DNA from: Eubacterium sp.
GTDB lineage: Bacteria > Bacillota > Clostridia > Lachnospirales > Lachnospiraceae
Direction: 5' to 3'
NCBI GenBank assembly: GCA_017430325.1
Contig: JAFRNE010000005.1
Location: 1 to 64,000 of the forward strand
Length of the DNA stretch: 64,000 nt
In this document: in pieces, positions 48,495-57,146 of the stretch
How positions within the stretch are numbered: the stretch's first letter is position 1
Layout of the letters: each line of letters starts with the position of its first letter
The notes under the pieces: model-generated
Told to the model about the DNA's origin: nothing
The model's database searches: none
What the model saw: the letters and a program-made list of their open reading frames with translations, nothing else
Made by a program: the position numbers and the translations under genes

Positions 48495-49421
48495 TCACTC
48501 TTCCTCATCACGCTCTCTTTTTTTCTTAAGATATCTCTTTACGAAAATCAGTATGATCACAGCAAGAAGTGAACCTGTCATTATACCCACTATCACGCCG
48601 ACCGGTGTTTTATCTCCTGTTTTCGTGGTATTACTCTCCTCGGTTGTCGAAGTATTATCAACCACCGTTTCTTTTGTATCTACGGTCACATCTTCAGATA
48701 TTCCCTCCGTTGTATTATCGGAGGTTGCCTCTGTTTTTTCAGTTGTATTTTCGGTAGTTTTCTCAGTCGTTTTTTCGGTCGTTTTCTCGGTCGTTTCCTC
48801 TGTCGTAACTTCGGTTACCTTCTCTGTATCCTCCGATGTTATCTCAGAACTGCCCTCCGTTTCCTCCTGCTCGTTTACGAACATGATGACGGTCGGCTTC
48901 TTGTCGGTATCCTTGTAATTAACCGACATATAGTACATCAGCTCCTCTTCGCTTTCCTGTGCAGGTCGTGTCTCGTCGGATCCCGAATCCTTGTTCATGA
49001 CATTTATATGTATCTCATACTCAGTTTCATCGTAGATAACGCCTTCACCATCGCCCTTTTTCTGAAATACAAAATATGTATAATCTCCGGGCTCCGTAAA
49101 TGTTATGAAGAAGCTCCCCTCACCGTCCGTAACGATGATACTGTCCTTATCCGGGATCGGATAGTCCTTTTCAGCCGCGGAGATACTGATATTATATGTA
49201 TCGTCGGAAAGCTTGCTGTTTCCCAGGCATTCAAAGGCGATCTCTACCGTGATCGGCTTATATACACCCTCTGCATAAACATACCCATCCGGTGCTACAG
49301 AAGCATATTTATCTCCGGAAAAAGTGCAAAAGAGACCACATACCAGCATGGCAGGCAAAGCCATCCCGGCTGCGATCCTTCTTAAGGTTTTTGATCTTTT
49401 TTTACCTTTTCTCAGTATCAT
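48495..49421 (-). CDS. Minor (basal) pilin with Thr-rich stalk and KTGD sorting signal
   Basis: The protein of 308 residues has a signal peptide (basic RKGKKRSKTLRR then a hydrophobic core), one FctA/Spy0128-like pilin domain (~35-180, GDYTYFVFQKKGDGEGVIYD and ETEYEIHINV), a Thr/Glu-rich stalk (~190-260) built from TEKT repeats, a TKTGDKTP sorting motif (267-270) and a membrane helix with a strongly charged tail. The Thr-rich wall-spanning stalk fits a base pilin that anchors the pilus. The start at 49421 (MILRKG) has GAGGCGG upstream, 14 bases after the sortase stop. Confidence 0.87.
   Translation of the reverse strand: MILRKGKKRSKTLRRIAAGMALPAMLVCGLFCTFSGDKYASVAPDGYVYAEGVYKPITVEIAFECLGNSKLSDDTYNISISAAEKDYPIPDKDSIIVTDGEGSFFITFTEPGDYTYFVFQKKGDGEGVIYDETEYEIHINVMNKDSGSDETRPAQESEEELMYYMSVNYKDTDKKPTVIMFVNEQEETEGSSEITSEDTEKVTEVTTEETTEKTTEKTTEKTTENTTEKTEATSDNTTEGISEDVTVDTKETVVDNTSTTEESNTTKTGDKTPVGVIVGIMTGSLLAVIILIFVKRYLKKKRERDEEE
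48736..48807. repeat. 12-bp tandem repeat encoding the Thr-rich stalk
   Basis: Six consecutive 12-base units of the form TTTTCGGTCGTT (with changes) encode repeats of the TEKT type in the minor pilin stalk. The length of such an array can change by slippage. Confidence 0.85.
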
Positions 49422-49435
49422 CTTCCGCCTCTTTA

Positions 49436-50143
49436 TCAGTAAATATAGCAAAATACTATCAATCGATTCTGGGACACAGGCTCCGTGCAGGTTGAAAGCG
49501 CGAGTATCCTGCCACTCGCAGGAACAGACTCATCATATACTCTCGCTCTCTCCTTTATCAGGCTCCCGATATCCTTCGTATCAGGCTTCAGGAATTCGCT
49601 GTCATCAAATACATTTACCTTGGCTGCGGCAAAAACCTTCACCTGCAGCGCCTTCACATCTGTTCGGCCCACAAGTAGAGTTCCCTCACTGTGGGACTTA
49701 AGATATTTCTCTTCCAGATAATCATCAAGCGCCCCGAACATAACCTTGTATTCCATATGGTGTCCGTAGAGGATCGAATACTCATCCGTAAAATCCCCGC
49801 TGTTTCTGCTGTCCAGAAATATGCTTCCCGACAACGCGTACTCACCATAAGGATTGATGTTCAGATATTTTGAATTATCTTCACCCTGCATGACAGGATA
49901 ATCGATATTTGTATCATCAATAGTTATCCAGGCAACCATATCCTCAGTTATCGGAATATCGTCGGATATGTTCTGCCCCTCCTCCGGTTTGTATTTACGG
50001 TAGCTGTCATCGCTGGCGTTACTGAAGACATACCAGCTGTCATACAGACCGTAGATAACGACCAGAAGGATAAGCGTAAATATAAACAGCATGAACCTCT
50101 CATAAAGGATATTCATTTTGATCCAGAATTTTTTCATGTTCAT
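49436..50143 (-). CDS. Class B-type pilus sortase
   Basis: This membrane-anchored transpeptidase of 235 residues would cleave the IPTG/KTGD sorting motifs and join pilin subunits. The N-terminal membrane helix is at ~17-34. Sequence blocks match class B sortases: IDYPVMQGEDNSKYLN, LSGSIFLDSRN, YSILYGHHME (His128) and LSTCTEPVSQNR (Cys219 and Arg227), so the catalytic triad is complete. No lid-bearing class C features are visible. FCT-3-type streptococcal islands also use a class B-like pilus sortase. It lies between the backbone pilin and minor pilin genes. Confidence 0.93.
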   Translation of the reverse strand: MNMKKFWIKMNILYERFMLFIFTLILLVVIYGLYDSWYVFSNASDDSYRKYKPEEGQNISDDIPITEDMVAWITIDDTNIDYPVMQGEDNSKYLNINPYGEYALSGSIFLDSRNSGDFTDEYSILYGHHMEYKVMFGALDDYLEEKYLKSHSEGTLLVGRTDVKALQVKVFAAAKVNVFDDSEFLKPDTKDIGSLIKERARVYDESVPASGRILALSTCTEPVSQNRLIVFCYIY

Positions 50144-50174
50144 GCATCTTACCTTTTAAATGCCTTGGAGCAGA

Positions 50175-51440
50175 TCACTCCTCGTCGTATTTCTTCCTTG
50201 AACGGACCGCAAAGAATACGATACCTGCAACAACCACAACACCGATGATGATCCATGGTGTAGCCGAAAGAAGTATTCCCGTCGGGATAACGCCGTCCTT
50301 ATTATTCTTGAAACCGACAACCTTGTCACCGGTCAGAGTTCCTTCAACATCGTCCATTGCGTTAAAACTGCTGTATGAAACTGTATTTGTTGATGATGAA
50401 GCTGTGGATGTATACTTCTCTGCTTCCTCTGCAACTTTATATCCTGCTCCTGAAGGGATACCTTCGATCTTGATATACTGTCCATGCTTCAGATAAACAT
50501 CCAGCCCACTCTTAAGTGTACTTCCTTTAATCTGAACGCCATCAGCACTCGTGTTGGCATCTGAAGGCTGTGTCATTGTTTCATATGATGTAGAGTCCGT
50601 CTTAGTAGGTGTTGTATCATATCCTGCAGTAACCACAGTATAATAGTTGTCATCCGCAACAACGTCTCCTGTAAGAGTTATAGTAAACTTAAAATACTTA
50701 TCCTTCGAACCCTGGTTACCCGTAACCTGCTTACCTGCTGTAAGGCTGTAGGTTGTATACGAATTGACATATTTATCCGACTTTTCTGCGCCTGTAGGTT
50801 CTGCTCCGTTTGCCGGTACAGTAGCAGAACCGGAAGCAGTAGTCTTTGGTGCTTTTGTTACAGTACCGCTGTACATAACATATCCCTGAACCTCAAGCGT
50901 GCCATTATCATCCTGAATATATACATCCAGTGTTCTGGTGGCCACACTATCATTTGTAAATACGCTTCCCGGTGCCTGAGCCGTCTCTGTAATAATATAT
51001 CTGTATACGCCCGGGTGAGTAAATGAAACCTCAGTCAGATCAACAGCGACATCATTTTTTGCATACTTTTTATCCGTACTATTAGTTATACCGTCATCAG
51101 CTGCACCGTCTGTTGTAGCTTGCCCTGCTGTAAAGGTGGTTTTGCCTTCCGTTCCGATAACTATCTTATCGGCATCCGGACCCGCAAATACTTCAAGCTC
51201 TCCGGTACTCTCAGGAGTAACAGTGCCACCTGCAGCAATACTGAATTCAAACTCGGCTGCCGGAATACTCGCATTCTTTTCAACAACAAGGTACTTATAG
51301 AATGTTATTTGAGTACCTTTTATCGCTGCATAAACCGATGTTTCTGTTTCATCCGGTTCTGCACATACCGGAACTGCCATAAGCGCCACGAGAAGCACCG
51401 CCGTAATAAACGAAACCATCCTTCTTACACTTTTCTTCAT
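50175..51440 (-). CDS. Major (backbone) pilin, FctA/Spy0128-like
   Basis: The protein of 421 residues has a clear signal peptide (RRMVSFITAVLLVALMAVPV, cleavage after VCA). The first pilin domain (~35-215) has the streptococcal pilin isopeptide-linkage pattern (ITFYKYLVVEKNASIPAAEF and GVYRYIITETAQ). A second similar domain (~225-380) reads AGKQVTGNQGSKDKYFKFTI. The sorting signal IPTG (385-388), a membrane helix and the RSRKKYDEE tail complete it. Internal Lys-Asn isopeptide bonds are expected from the family. The C-terminal domain resembles that of the tip adhesin (KxVTGNxGxKDxxF). The ribosome site GGTGGAGG is strong. Confidence 0.93.
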   Translation of the reverse strand: MKKSVRRMVSFITAVLLVALMAVPVCAEPDETETSVYAAIKGTQITFYKYLVVEKNASIPAAEFEFSIAAGGTVTPESTGELEVFAGPDADKIVIGTEGKTTFTAGQATTDGAADDGITNSTDKKYAKNDVAVDLTEVSFTHPGVYRYIITETAQAPGSVFTNDSVATRTLDVYIQDDNGTLEVQGYVMYSGTVTKAPKTTASGSATVPANGAEPTGAEKSDKYVNSYTTYSLTAGKQVTGNQGSKDKYFKFTITLTGDVVADDNYYTVVTAGYDTTPTKTDSTSYETMTQPSDANTSADGVQIKGSTLKSGLDVYLKHGQYIKIEGIPSGAGYKVAEEAEKYTSTASSSTNTVSYSSFNAMDDVEGTLTGDKVVGFKNNKDGVIPTGILLSATPWIIIGVVVVAGIVFFAVRSRKKYDEE

Positions 51441-51514
51441 AATCCTCCACCTTTCTCTGAAAAAGCTATATTTTCACTTAAGAATATTTAAGGAGATCAG
51501 CCGGCTTCCTTAGA

Positions 51515-52099
51515 TCATATACCCCTTCTCCTCATTATAAAAACTACTTTTCCTTTAATACTTTCTTTTGAGATCGCGCCGTAGGAACGGCTGTCCTTCA
51601 CATCCGGTCTGTAATCATTCAGTATGAAATACGAATCCTTCGGTACCTCATACGGAAAGCCGATAAGAGCACCTTCGCCTGTCGTAGGATATACCGCATC
51701 CTCAAATACACCATATCCGTTCACCGTGAGACTCTCTTCGCTGAGATCCACTACATTTCCGGGCAGGGCGACTATCCTTCCGAATCGTATCTCTCCGTCC
51801 TGAAGATAAGCCACCTCGTCACCTGTGTGAAGCTCGCCCCACCTGTAAATGATGCAAAGATCACCGTCCTTCAGCATAGGGTATCCAGAGTTGCCATGAA
51901 CAATATAGATACCTATAACAAACGAACAAAGCGCCCATATAATAAGCGCTGTTACTCCTATCTTTATAAAGAACTCTGCTGCATATCTACCGGCTGATTT
52001 CTTCTTTTTCTTCCCGCTCTTCTCCAACGATTCATTTTCTGAAGGCGGTGTTAATGTCAGATCATCCTCCGGCAATCCTGATTTTTCCAACTTATCCAT
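51515..52099 (-). CDS. Signal-peptidase-I-like pilus assembly protein lacking the catalytic lysine
   Basis: The protein of 194 residues has one membrane helix (~41-66) and the S26 peptidase fold outside. Box B reads GNSGYPMLKDGD with Ser71 in the nucleophile place. Box D reads EIRFGRIVALPGN, where catalytic Lys (KR in active enzymes) is Gly107. Box E is NDYRPDVKDSRSYGAIS. Without the lysine a Ser-Lys dyad cannot form, so it probably does not cleave signal peptides. The streptococcal pilus protein SipA/LepA is likewise catalytically altered and acts in pilus polymerisation. It is the first gene of the operon, before the backbone pilin. Confidence 0.85.
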   Translation of the reverse strand: MDKLEKSGLPEDDLTLTPPSENESLEKSGKKKKKSAGRYAAEFFIKIGVTALIIWALCSFVIGIYIVHGNSGYPMLKDGDLCIIYRWGELHTGDEVAYLQDGEIRFGRIVALPGNVVDLSEESLTVNGYGVFEDAVYPTTGEGALIGFPYEVPKDSYFILNDYRPDVKDSRSYGAISKESIKGKVVFIMRRRGI

Positions 52100-52164
52100 A
52101 ACATCCTGCCTATGTGATTTTCTCTTCTCACAAGTCGATAAATTATGTTGACATATATGCTTTT

Positions 52165-52193
52165 TTTATACTATAAATAGCCTTAAAAGTCAA
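52165..52193 (-). promoter_or_regulatory. Promoter of the pilus operon
   Basis: The minus strand reads TTGACT (52188-52193), 17 bases, TATAAA (52165-52170). The leader to the first gene is about 60 bases, with no obvious riboswitch. Confidence 0.75.
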
Positions 52194-52200
52194 ATAATCC

Positions 52201-52229
52201 TTGTTAAATAAGGCTTCCGGTAATATCAT
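52201..52229 (+). promoter_or_regulatory. Promoter of the alpha/beta hydrolase gene
   Basis: TTGTTA (52201-52206), 17 bases, TATCAT (52224-52229), back-to-back with the pilus promoter. Confidence 0.6.
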
Positions 52230-52271
52230 AATGACATAGGAAAACTATTTCGGACAGAAAGGAGAAGGTTA

Positions 52272-53201
52272 ATGAAAAATATAACATTTGATTCAGCAGA
52301 TGGAAAAAGCAAGATCCAGGCTTATTACTGGACGCCGGATGGGGAGGCGAAAGGGATTGTGCAGCTTATTCACGGTATGCAGGAGCATATCGGAAGATAT
52401 ACAGATTTTGCCGAGTATCTTGTGAGCAAAGGTTTTATCGTTGTCGCACATGATCAGCTCGGACACGGCAGAACCGCAGTAACCGAGGACCAGCTTGGAT
52501 TCGTTGCAAAGGAACATCCTTCAGATACCCTTGTCAGAGATATTCACCGACTGAGAACCGGTACCGAGAAGAAGTTCCCGGGTCTGCCTTATTTTATCTT
52601 CGGACACAGTATGGGCTCCTACCTTCTCAGAAAATACGTCGCCAAATATGCTGACGGTCTTTCCGGCGTCATCATCTGCGGAACCGGTAATGAGAAGCCT
52701 GCCAAGGCTAAAGCCGGACTCGCTGTGATCGGTGCGCTCACCAAAAAATACGGCCCTTATCACAGAAGCCAGGCCGTAACCAAGATGATGTTTGGCGGCC
52801 CTTATAAGGAGTTTGATATGACCGGTACAGACCTTGGTAACAGCTGGCTGACCAAGGATGTTACGATAGTTCAGAAATACTATGACGATAGGTTCTGCAC
52901 CACTCCATTCACTCTTAATGGCTACAATGCACTTGTTTCAACAGTTATTTTTGACAGCAGCAAGGAAGCCTTCAGAAATGTCCCGAAGGATCTGCCGATA
53001 CTTATCATATCCGGCGACAGAGATCCTGTGGGCAACTTCGGAAAAGGGCCAAAAGAGGTTTATGCGAACTATGTCAAGGCCGGCGTGACCGACATCGAGA
53101 TCAGACTCTTCGAGGACGACCGCCACGAGATCCTGAACGAACTCGACCGCTCCACCGTCTACGACTACATATACGAGTGGCTGGATTCCCACCTTATTTA
53201 A
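52272..53201 (+). CDS. Alpha/beta hydrolase (monoacylglycerol lipase-like, serine aminopeptidase S33 family)
   Basis: The cytosolic hydrolase of 309 residues has the oxyanion region QLIHGMQEHIGRYTDFAEYL, the nucleophile elbow FGHSMGSYLLR (Ser), acid Asp in ILIISGDRDPVGN and His in FEDDRHEILNELDR. This order matches monoglyceride lipase/lysophospholipase proteins of Firmicutes. A good ribosome site (AAAGGAGAAGG) precedes the ATG. It is divergent from the pilus operon and has its own terminator. The substrate is probably a small ester, not determined. Confidence 0.92.
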   Translation: MKNITFDSADGKSKIQAYYWTPDGEAKGIVQLIHGMQEHIGRYTDFAEYLVSKGFIVVAHDQLGHGRTAVTEDQLGFVAKEHPSDTLVRDIHRLRTGTEKKFPGLPYFIFGHSMGSYLLRKYVAKYADGLSGVIICGTGNEKPAKAKAGLAVIGALTKKYGPYHRSQAVTKMMFGGPYKEFDMTGTDLGNSWLTKDVTIVQKYYDDRFCTTPFTLNGYNALVSTVIFDSSKEAFRNVPKDLPILIISGDRDPVGNFGKGPKEVYANYVKAGVTDIEIRLFEDDRHEILNELDRSTVYDYIYEWLDSHLI

Positions 53202-53257
53202 GGCTCTCCCACCGAGCATCCATCGTAATTTATTTATATAATATCTATATGTAAATA

Positions 53258-53305
53258 AAACATGGGCATGTATTTTGAAGTATTTCGGGATACATGCCCA
53301 TGTTT
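53258..53305. terminator. Bidirectional terminator
   Basis: A 15-bp stem (53258-53272 with 53291-53305) separates the hydrolase gene from the convergent ABC exporter genes. Confidence 0.85.
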
Positions 53306-53325
53306 ATATATTATATTTTAAAAAA

Positions 53326-55158
53326 TTACGATGCCTGCTCGAACTGACTATTGTACAGCTCTGCATAGAATCCACCCTGCTTAAGCAGTTCCTCATGATT
53401 TCCGGTTTCTATGATATCACCATCCTTCATAACAAGGATGAGATCGGCATTCTTTATAGTTGAAAGTCTGTGTGCGATAACGAATGAAGTTCTTCCCTTC
53501 GTCAGCTTATCCATCGCCTTCTGAACCGCAACCTCTGTTCTTGTATCGACCGAACTTGTAGCCTCATCAAGGATGAGAAGCGGTGCATTTTCTATCATAG
53601 CTCTTGCTATGGTAACAAGCTGTCTCTGTCCTGCTGACAGTGAGGTCTGCTCATTAAGAACTGTATCGTAGCCCTTTGGAAGCGATCTTACAAAGTGATG
53701 AAGTCCGACACTCTTACATACCTTATCAAGCTCTTCATCGGTAACGCCCTTCTTTGAATAAACAAGATTCTCTCTGAGAGTTCCTTCAAAGAGCCAGGTA
53801 TCCTGAAGTACCATACAGAAGAGACTGTGAACATTCTCTCTTGTAAGCTCCTTCGTAGATACACCATCAATAAGTATATCACCTGCATCTGTCTCATAGA
53901 AACGCATGAGCAGGTTAACCATTGTTGTCTTACCGGCACCTGTCGGTCCTACTATCGCTATCTTCTGTCCACTCTCTGCAATCGCACTGAAGTCATGTAT
54001 GATAGTCTTCTCCGGAGTATAACCAAACTTAACATTCTTAAACTCAACCTTACCCTTGACATCTTCAGGAAGAAGCTTAACTGTCTTGTCCTTCTCGTCC
54101 GACATTTCCTCTTCTTCTAGGAATTCAAATACTCTCTCACTTGCCGCAAAGGTTGACTGGAAGTTTGTTGAAACCTGAGCCATCTGTGAAAGCGGCTGTG
54201 TAAAGAGTCTGATGTATATCATAAATGAAACGATGGTACCGAACTCGATAGAACCCTTCTCAACAAGTACTGCACCGAGAACACATACAACAACGTATCC
54301 AAGGTTTCCGATAAAGCCCATAAGAGGCATCATCATACCTGAGAAGAACTGGCTCTTCCATGCACTGTTGAAGAGTCCGTTATTCATCTTATCGAAAACT
54401 TCCTCAGCCTTCTTCTCACCGTTGTAGCTCTTAACTACACCGTGTCCACCGTATATTTCCTCAATATGTCCGTTAAGAGCACCCAGCTGCTCCTGCTGAG
54501 CAAGGAAATACTTCTGCGAGTGCTTCATGATATTTATCATGATGATGAAGCCGATAACAGCTGATGCGATAGCCGCAAGAGCCATCCACACATTTGTCAC
54601 GAACATCATGATAAGTGCTCCGAGAAACAGAGTTACCGATGATATCAGCTGACCGATACCTGTATTAAGTGTCTGGCCGATCATATCAACGTCATTTGTA
54701 ACTCTCGAAAGAACATCACCGAAGCTTGTCTTGTCAAAATATCTGAGTGGTACTCTGTTGATCTTCTCGGATATGTCTTTTCTGAGCGACCTTGTAACCC
54801 TCTGGGTAACAGTGGTCATGATAAATGCCTGAAGATAACTGAAAGCAAAGCTGCAGAGATAAAGTACAAGCAGCACTATACAGATATTTCTTACCTTACT
54901 GATATTTATCGTTCCGACAAAGCCCTTTGTGATCTCATTTGTGATGTCTGAGAGCTTGTCAGGTCCGATTACTGCGATTACAGATCCTGCTGCACCAAGT
55001 ATAAGTGATATGGTTATCAGCGGAAGGTATCTTGCTATATATTCCTTTAATTTACCAAAAGCCATCTTGGCATCCCTGGCCTTCTCGCCAGGCATTCCGC
55101 CTCCCGGATGTCCTCCCGGATGTCCCATAGGCCTTCTTCTTTCATTAGTTTCTGCCAT
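53326..55158 (-). CDS. ABC exporter half-transporter, second subunit
   Basis: The protein of 610 residues starts with a Gly/Pro-rich tail (GHPGGHPGGGMPG), has six membrane helices (about 45-330), then an ATPase domain with Walker A GPTGAGKTTMV, signature LSAGQRQLVTIARAM (LSAGQ), Walker B LLILDEATSSVD and the H-loop. It should pair with the product of the gene before it to form a heterodimeric exporter of drugs, lipids or peptides. The start is at 55158 (MAETNERRR), preceded by AGGAGG. It overlaps the previous gene's end by 14 bases. Confidence 0.92.
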   Translation of the reverse strand: MAETNERRRPMGHPGGHPGGGMPGEKARDAKMAFGKLKEYIARYLPLITISLILGAAGSVIAVIGPDKLSDITNEITKGFVGTINISKVRNICIVLLVLYLCSFAFSYLQAFIMTTVTQRVTRSLRKDISEKINRVPLRYFDKTSFGDVLSRVTNDVDMIGQTLNTGIGQLISSVTLFLGALIMMFVTNVWMALAAIASAVIGFIIMINIMKHSQKYFLAQQEQLGALNGHIEEIYGGHGVVKSYNGEKKAEEVFDKMNNGLFNSAWKSQFFSGMMMPLMGFIGNLGYVVVCVLGAVLVEKGSIEFGTIVSFMIYIRLFTQPLSQMAQVSTNFQSTFAASERVFEFLEEEEMSDEKDKTVKLLPEDVKGKVEFKNVKFGYTPEKTIIHDFSAIAESGQKIAIVGPTGAGKTTMVNLLMRFYETDAGDILIDGVSTKELTRENVHSLFCMVLQDTWLFEGTLRENLVYSKKGVTDEELDKVCKSVGLHHFVRSLPKGYDTVLNEQTSLSAGQRQLVTIARAMIENAPLLILDEATSSVDTRTEVAVQKAMDKLTKGRTSFVIAHRLSTIKNADLILVMKDGDIIETGNHEELLKQGGFYAELYNSQFEQAS

Positions 55159-56956
55159 CCGAAAGTTCCTCCTCTCCAAGCTGCGAATATGCTATTTCCT
55201 GATACTCAGGGCAGTTCTTCATGAGTTCGCTGTGCTTGCCCATTCCTACTATCCTTCCGTCATCAAGTACAAGTATCTTGTCAGCATCTCTGATAGTACC
55301 GATACGCTGAGCAACTATGATCCTTGTAGCATCTCCGGTCTTTTCTTTAAGTATCCTTCTAAGATCTCTGTCAGTCTTATAATCAAGGGCTGAGAAAGAA
55401 TCATCAAATATGTATATTTCCGGTCTCTTGTAAATAGCACGTGCAATAGAAAGTCTCTGACGCTGACCACCGGAAACATTTGTACCACCCTGAGCAATAT
55501 GTGTTTCGGTCTTCTCCTCCATCTTCTCGACGAACTCAGCTGCCTGTGCGATCTCGATAGCTTCGTCAACCTCAGCCTCGACAACCTTGTCCTTGCCGTA
55601 AGCAACATTTGACTTTACCGTTCCTGAGAAAAGCACTGCCTTCTGCGCGATATAACCGATCTTATCTCTCAGATAGTGGATATCATAATCCTTAACATTC
55701 ACACCATCCACAAGCACCTCGCCGCTGCCGGTATCATAAAGTCTCGGAATAAGATTTACAAGTGAACTCTTACCACTGGCTGTTGCACCGATTATGGCAA
55801 CGGTCTCACCCTTATTTGCGGTGAAGGATATATCATGAAGTATGTCATCTCCGCCATCAGGATATCTGAAGCATACATTCCTGAACTCAACCGTACCTGC
55901 ATCCGCACTGTTGTTATCCTTCCTTGTACCGGTAACGATGCTTACGTCAGTATCCAGTACCTCGTTAATTCTCTTAACAGAGACCATAACTCGAGGAAGG
56001 ATGATGAACATCATTGAAAGCAGCATGAAGGACATGATAACCTGTATTGCATACTGGGAAAATACGACCATGTCTGAGAAGATATCAAGTCTCTCGTTGA
56101 TAGCCTCAGGATTGATAGCACCTGTAGTCTTGTCAACCGCCTTGACACCATTTATCAGATATGCACCTATCCAGTAAATGGCAAGTGATATACCCGAAAG
56201 GATGATGGTCATTGTAGGCATGATAAGTGACATTACTCTTCCAACGAAGAGGTGTGTCTTTGTGAGGTCCTCATTTACCTCCTCGAACTTGCCTTCCTGG
56301 AACTCTTCTGCATTATATGCTCTTACTACTCTGATACCTGTAAGATTCTCTCTTGTAACCTTATTGATATTATCCGTAAGAGACTGTATCCTCTTGAATC
56401 TCGGCAGACATACAACAACTGTGCAGAGAAGCATGATAACGATCATAAGAACCGCACCTGCTGTTGCCAGTGACCACTGCCACTGCTTATTTGCGATCTT
56501 GGTGATAGCCCAGATCATAAGAATCGGTGCCTTGATAAGCGCCTGAAGTCCGATTGCAATAAGTGTCTGAACCTGTGTGATATCATTTGTTGTTCTTGTA
56601 ATGAGGCTCGAGGTTGAAAATCTTCCCATCTCCTCATTATTGAAGGTAAGCACCTTCTTAAATACGCCCTCTCTCAGATTCATCGAGAGACCTGCCGCAA
56701 CCTTTGCAGCAAAGAATCCTGTTACAACTGCTCCGAGCATACTGAGAAATGCACAAAGAAGCATGTAGAAACCGTACAGCAGGACCTTACCCATCTTACT
56801 TCCCGGAGTTTCAACAAGCTTTGTGATCTTCGACATAAACTCAGGCATTTTCAGCTCAAGCCATACCTGCAGGACCACGAAGGCTATACTGCAGAGTACC
56901 ATGAGCATCTCTGTTCTGTTTAGTCTTTTAAGTATCTTTCCCATTTCACTTTCCAT
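55145..56956 (-). CDS. ABC exporter half-transporter, first subunit
   Basis: The protein of 603 residues has six membrane helices (about 20-310) and an ATPase domain with Walker A GATASGKSSLV, signature VSGGQRQRLSIARAIY and switch region IYIFDDSFSALD. The Walker B carboxylate position reads FDDSFS rather than DEATS, so Glu is replaced by Asp next to Ser, which is a hallmark of the degenerate site in heterodimeric exporters. The overlap with the next gene implies translational coupling. A palindrome sits on its promoter. The substrate cannot be predicted; similar pairs export drugs. Confidence 0.92.
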   Translation of the reverse strand: MESEMGKILKRLNRTEMLMVLCSIAFVVLQVWLELKMPEFMSKITKLVETPGSKMGKVLLYGFYMLLCAFLSMLGAVVTGFFAAKVAAGLSMNLREGVFKKVLTFNNEEMGRFSTSSLITRTTNDITQVQTLIAIGLQALIKAPILMIWAITKIANKQWQWSLATAGAVLMIVIMLLCTVVVCLPRFKRIQSLTDNINKVTRENLTGIRVVRAYNAEEFQEGKFEEVNEDLTKTHLFVGRVMSLIMPTMTIILSGISLAIYWIGAYLINGVKAVDKTTGAINPEAINERLDIFSDMVVFSQYAIQVIMSFMLLSMMFIILPRVMVSVKRINEVLDTDVSIVTGTRKDNNSADAGTVEFRNVCFRYPDGGDDILHDISFTANKGETVAIIGATASGKSSLVNLIPRLYDTGSGEVLVDGVNVKDYDIHYLRDKIGYIAQKAVLFSGTVKSNVAYGKDKVVEAEVDEAIEIAQAAEFVEKMEEKTETHIAQGGTNVSGGQRQRLSIARAIYKRPEIYIFDDSFSALDYKTDRDLRRILKEKTGDATRIIVAQRIGTIRDADKILVLDDGRIVGMGKHSELMKNCPEYQEIAYSQLGEEELSDGRN

Positions 56957-57005
56957 TTCTTCCTATGTTAACAGTTTCGCCGGCAAGCGCCGGTCACTCA
57001 TAGTT

Positions 57006-57044
57006 ATTATAATGATATATTTAAATATTTCAAATGAAATATTT
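57006..57044 (-). promoter_or_regulatory. Promoter and palindromic operator of the ABC exporter operon
   Basis: The minus strand reads TTGAAA (57028-57033), 16 bases, TATAAT (57006-57011). A perfect 22-bp palindrome (57023-57044, half-site AAATATTTCAA) covers the -35, which suggests a repressor. Confidence 0.65.
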
Positions 57045-57146
57045 GTGACCTTTATTTATGACGCTTGAAGGTTATATGCATTATATGATAACATACCCTC
57101 AGGTTTTCTAAAACCTACTGATAGTATACTTATTTTAGGAGGAAAT

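Noticed and set aside
48736-48807. CRISPR-like array
   Set aside because: The 12-base units have no spacers and lie in frame within the minor pilin gene.
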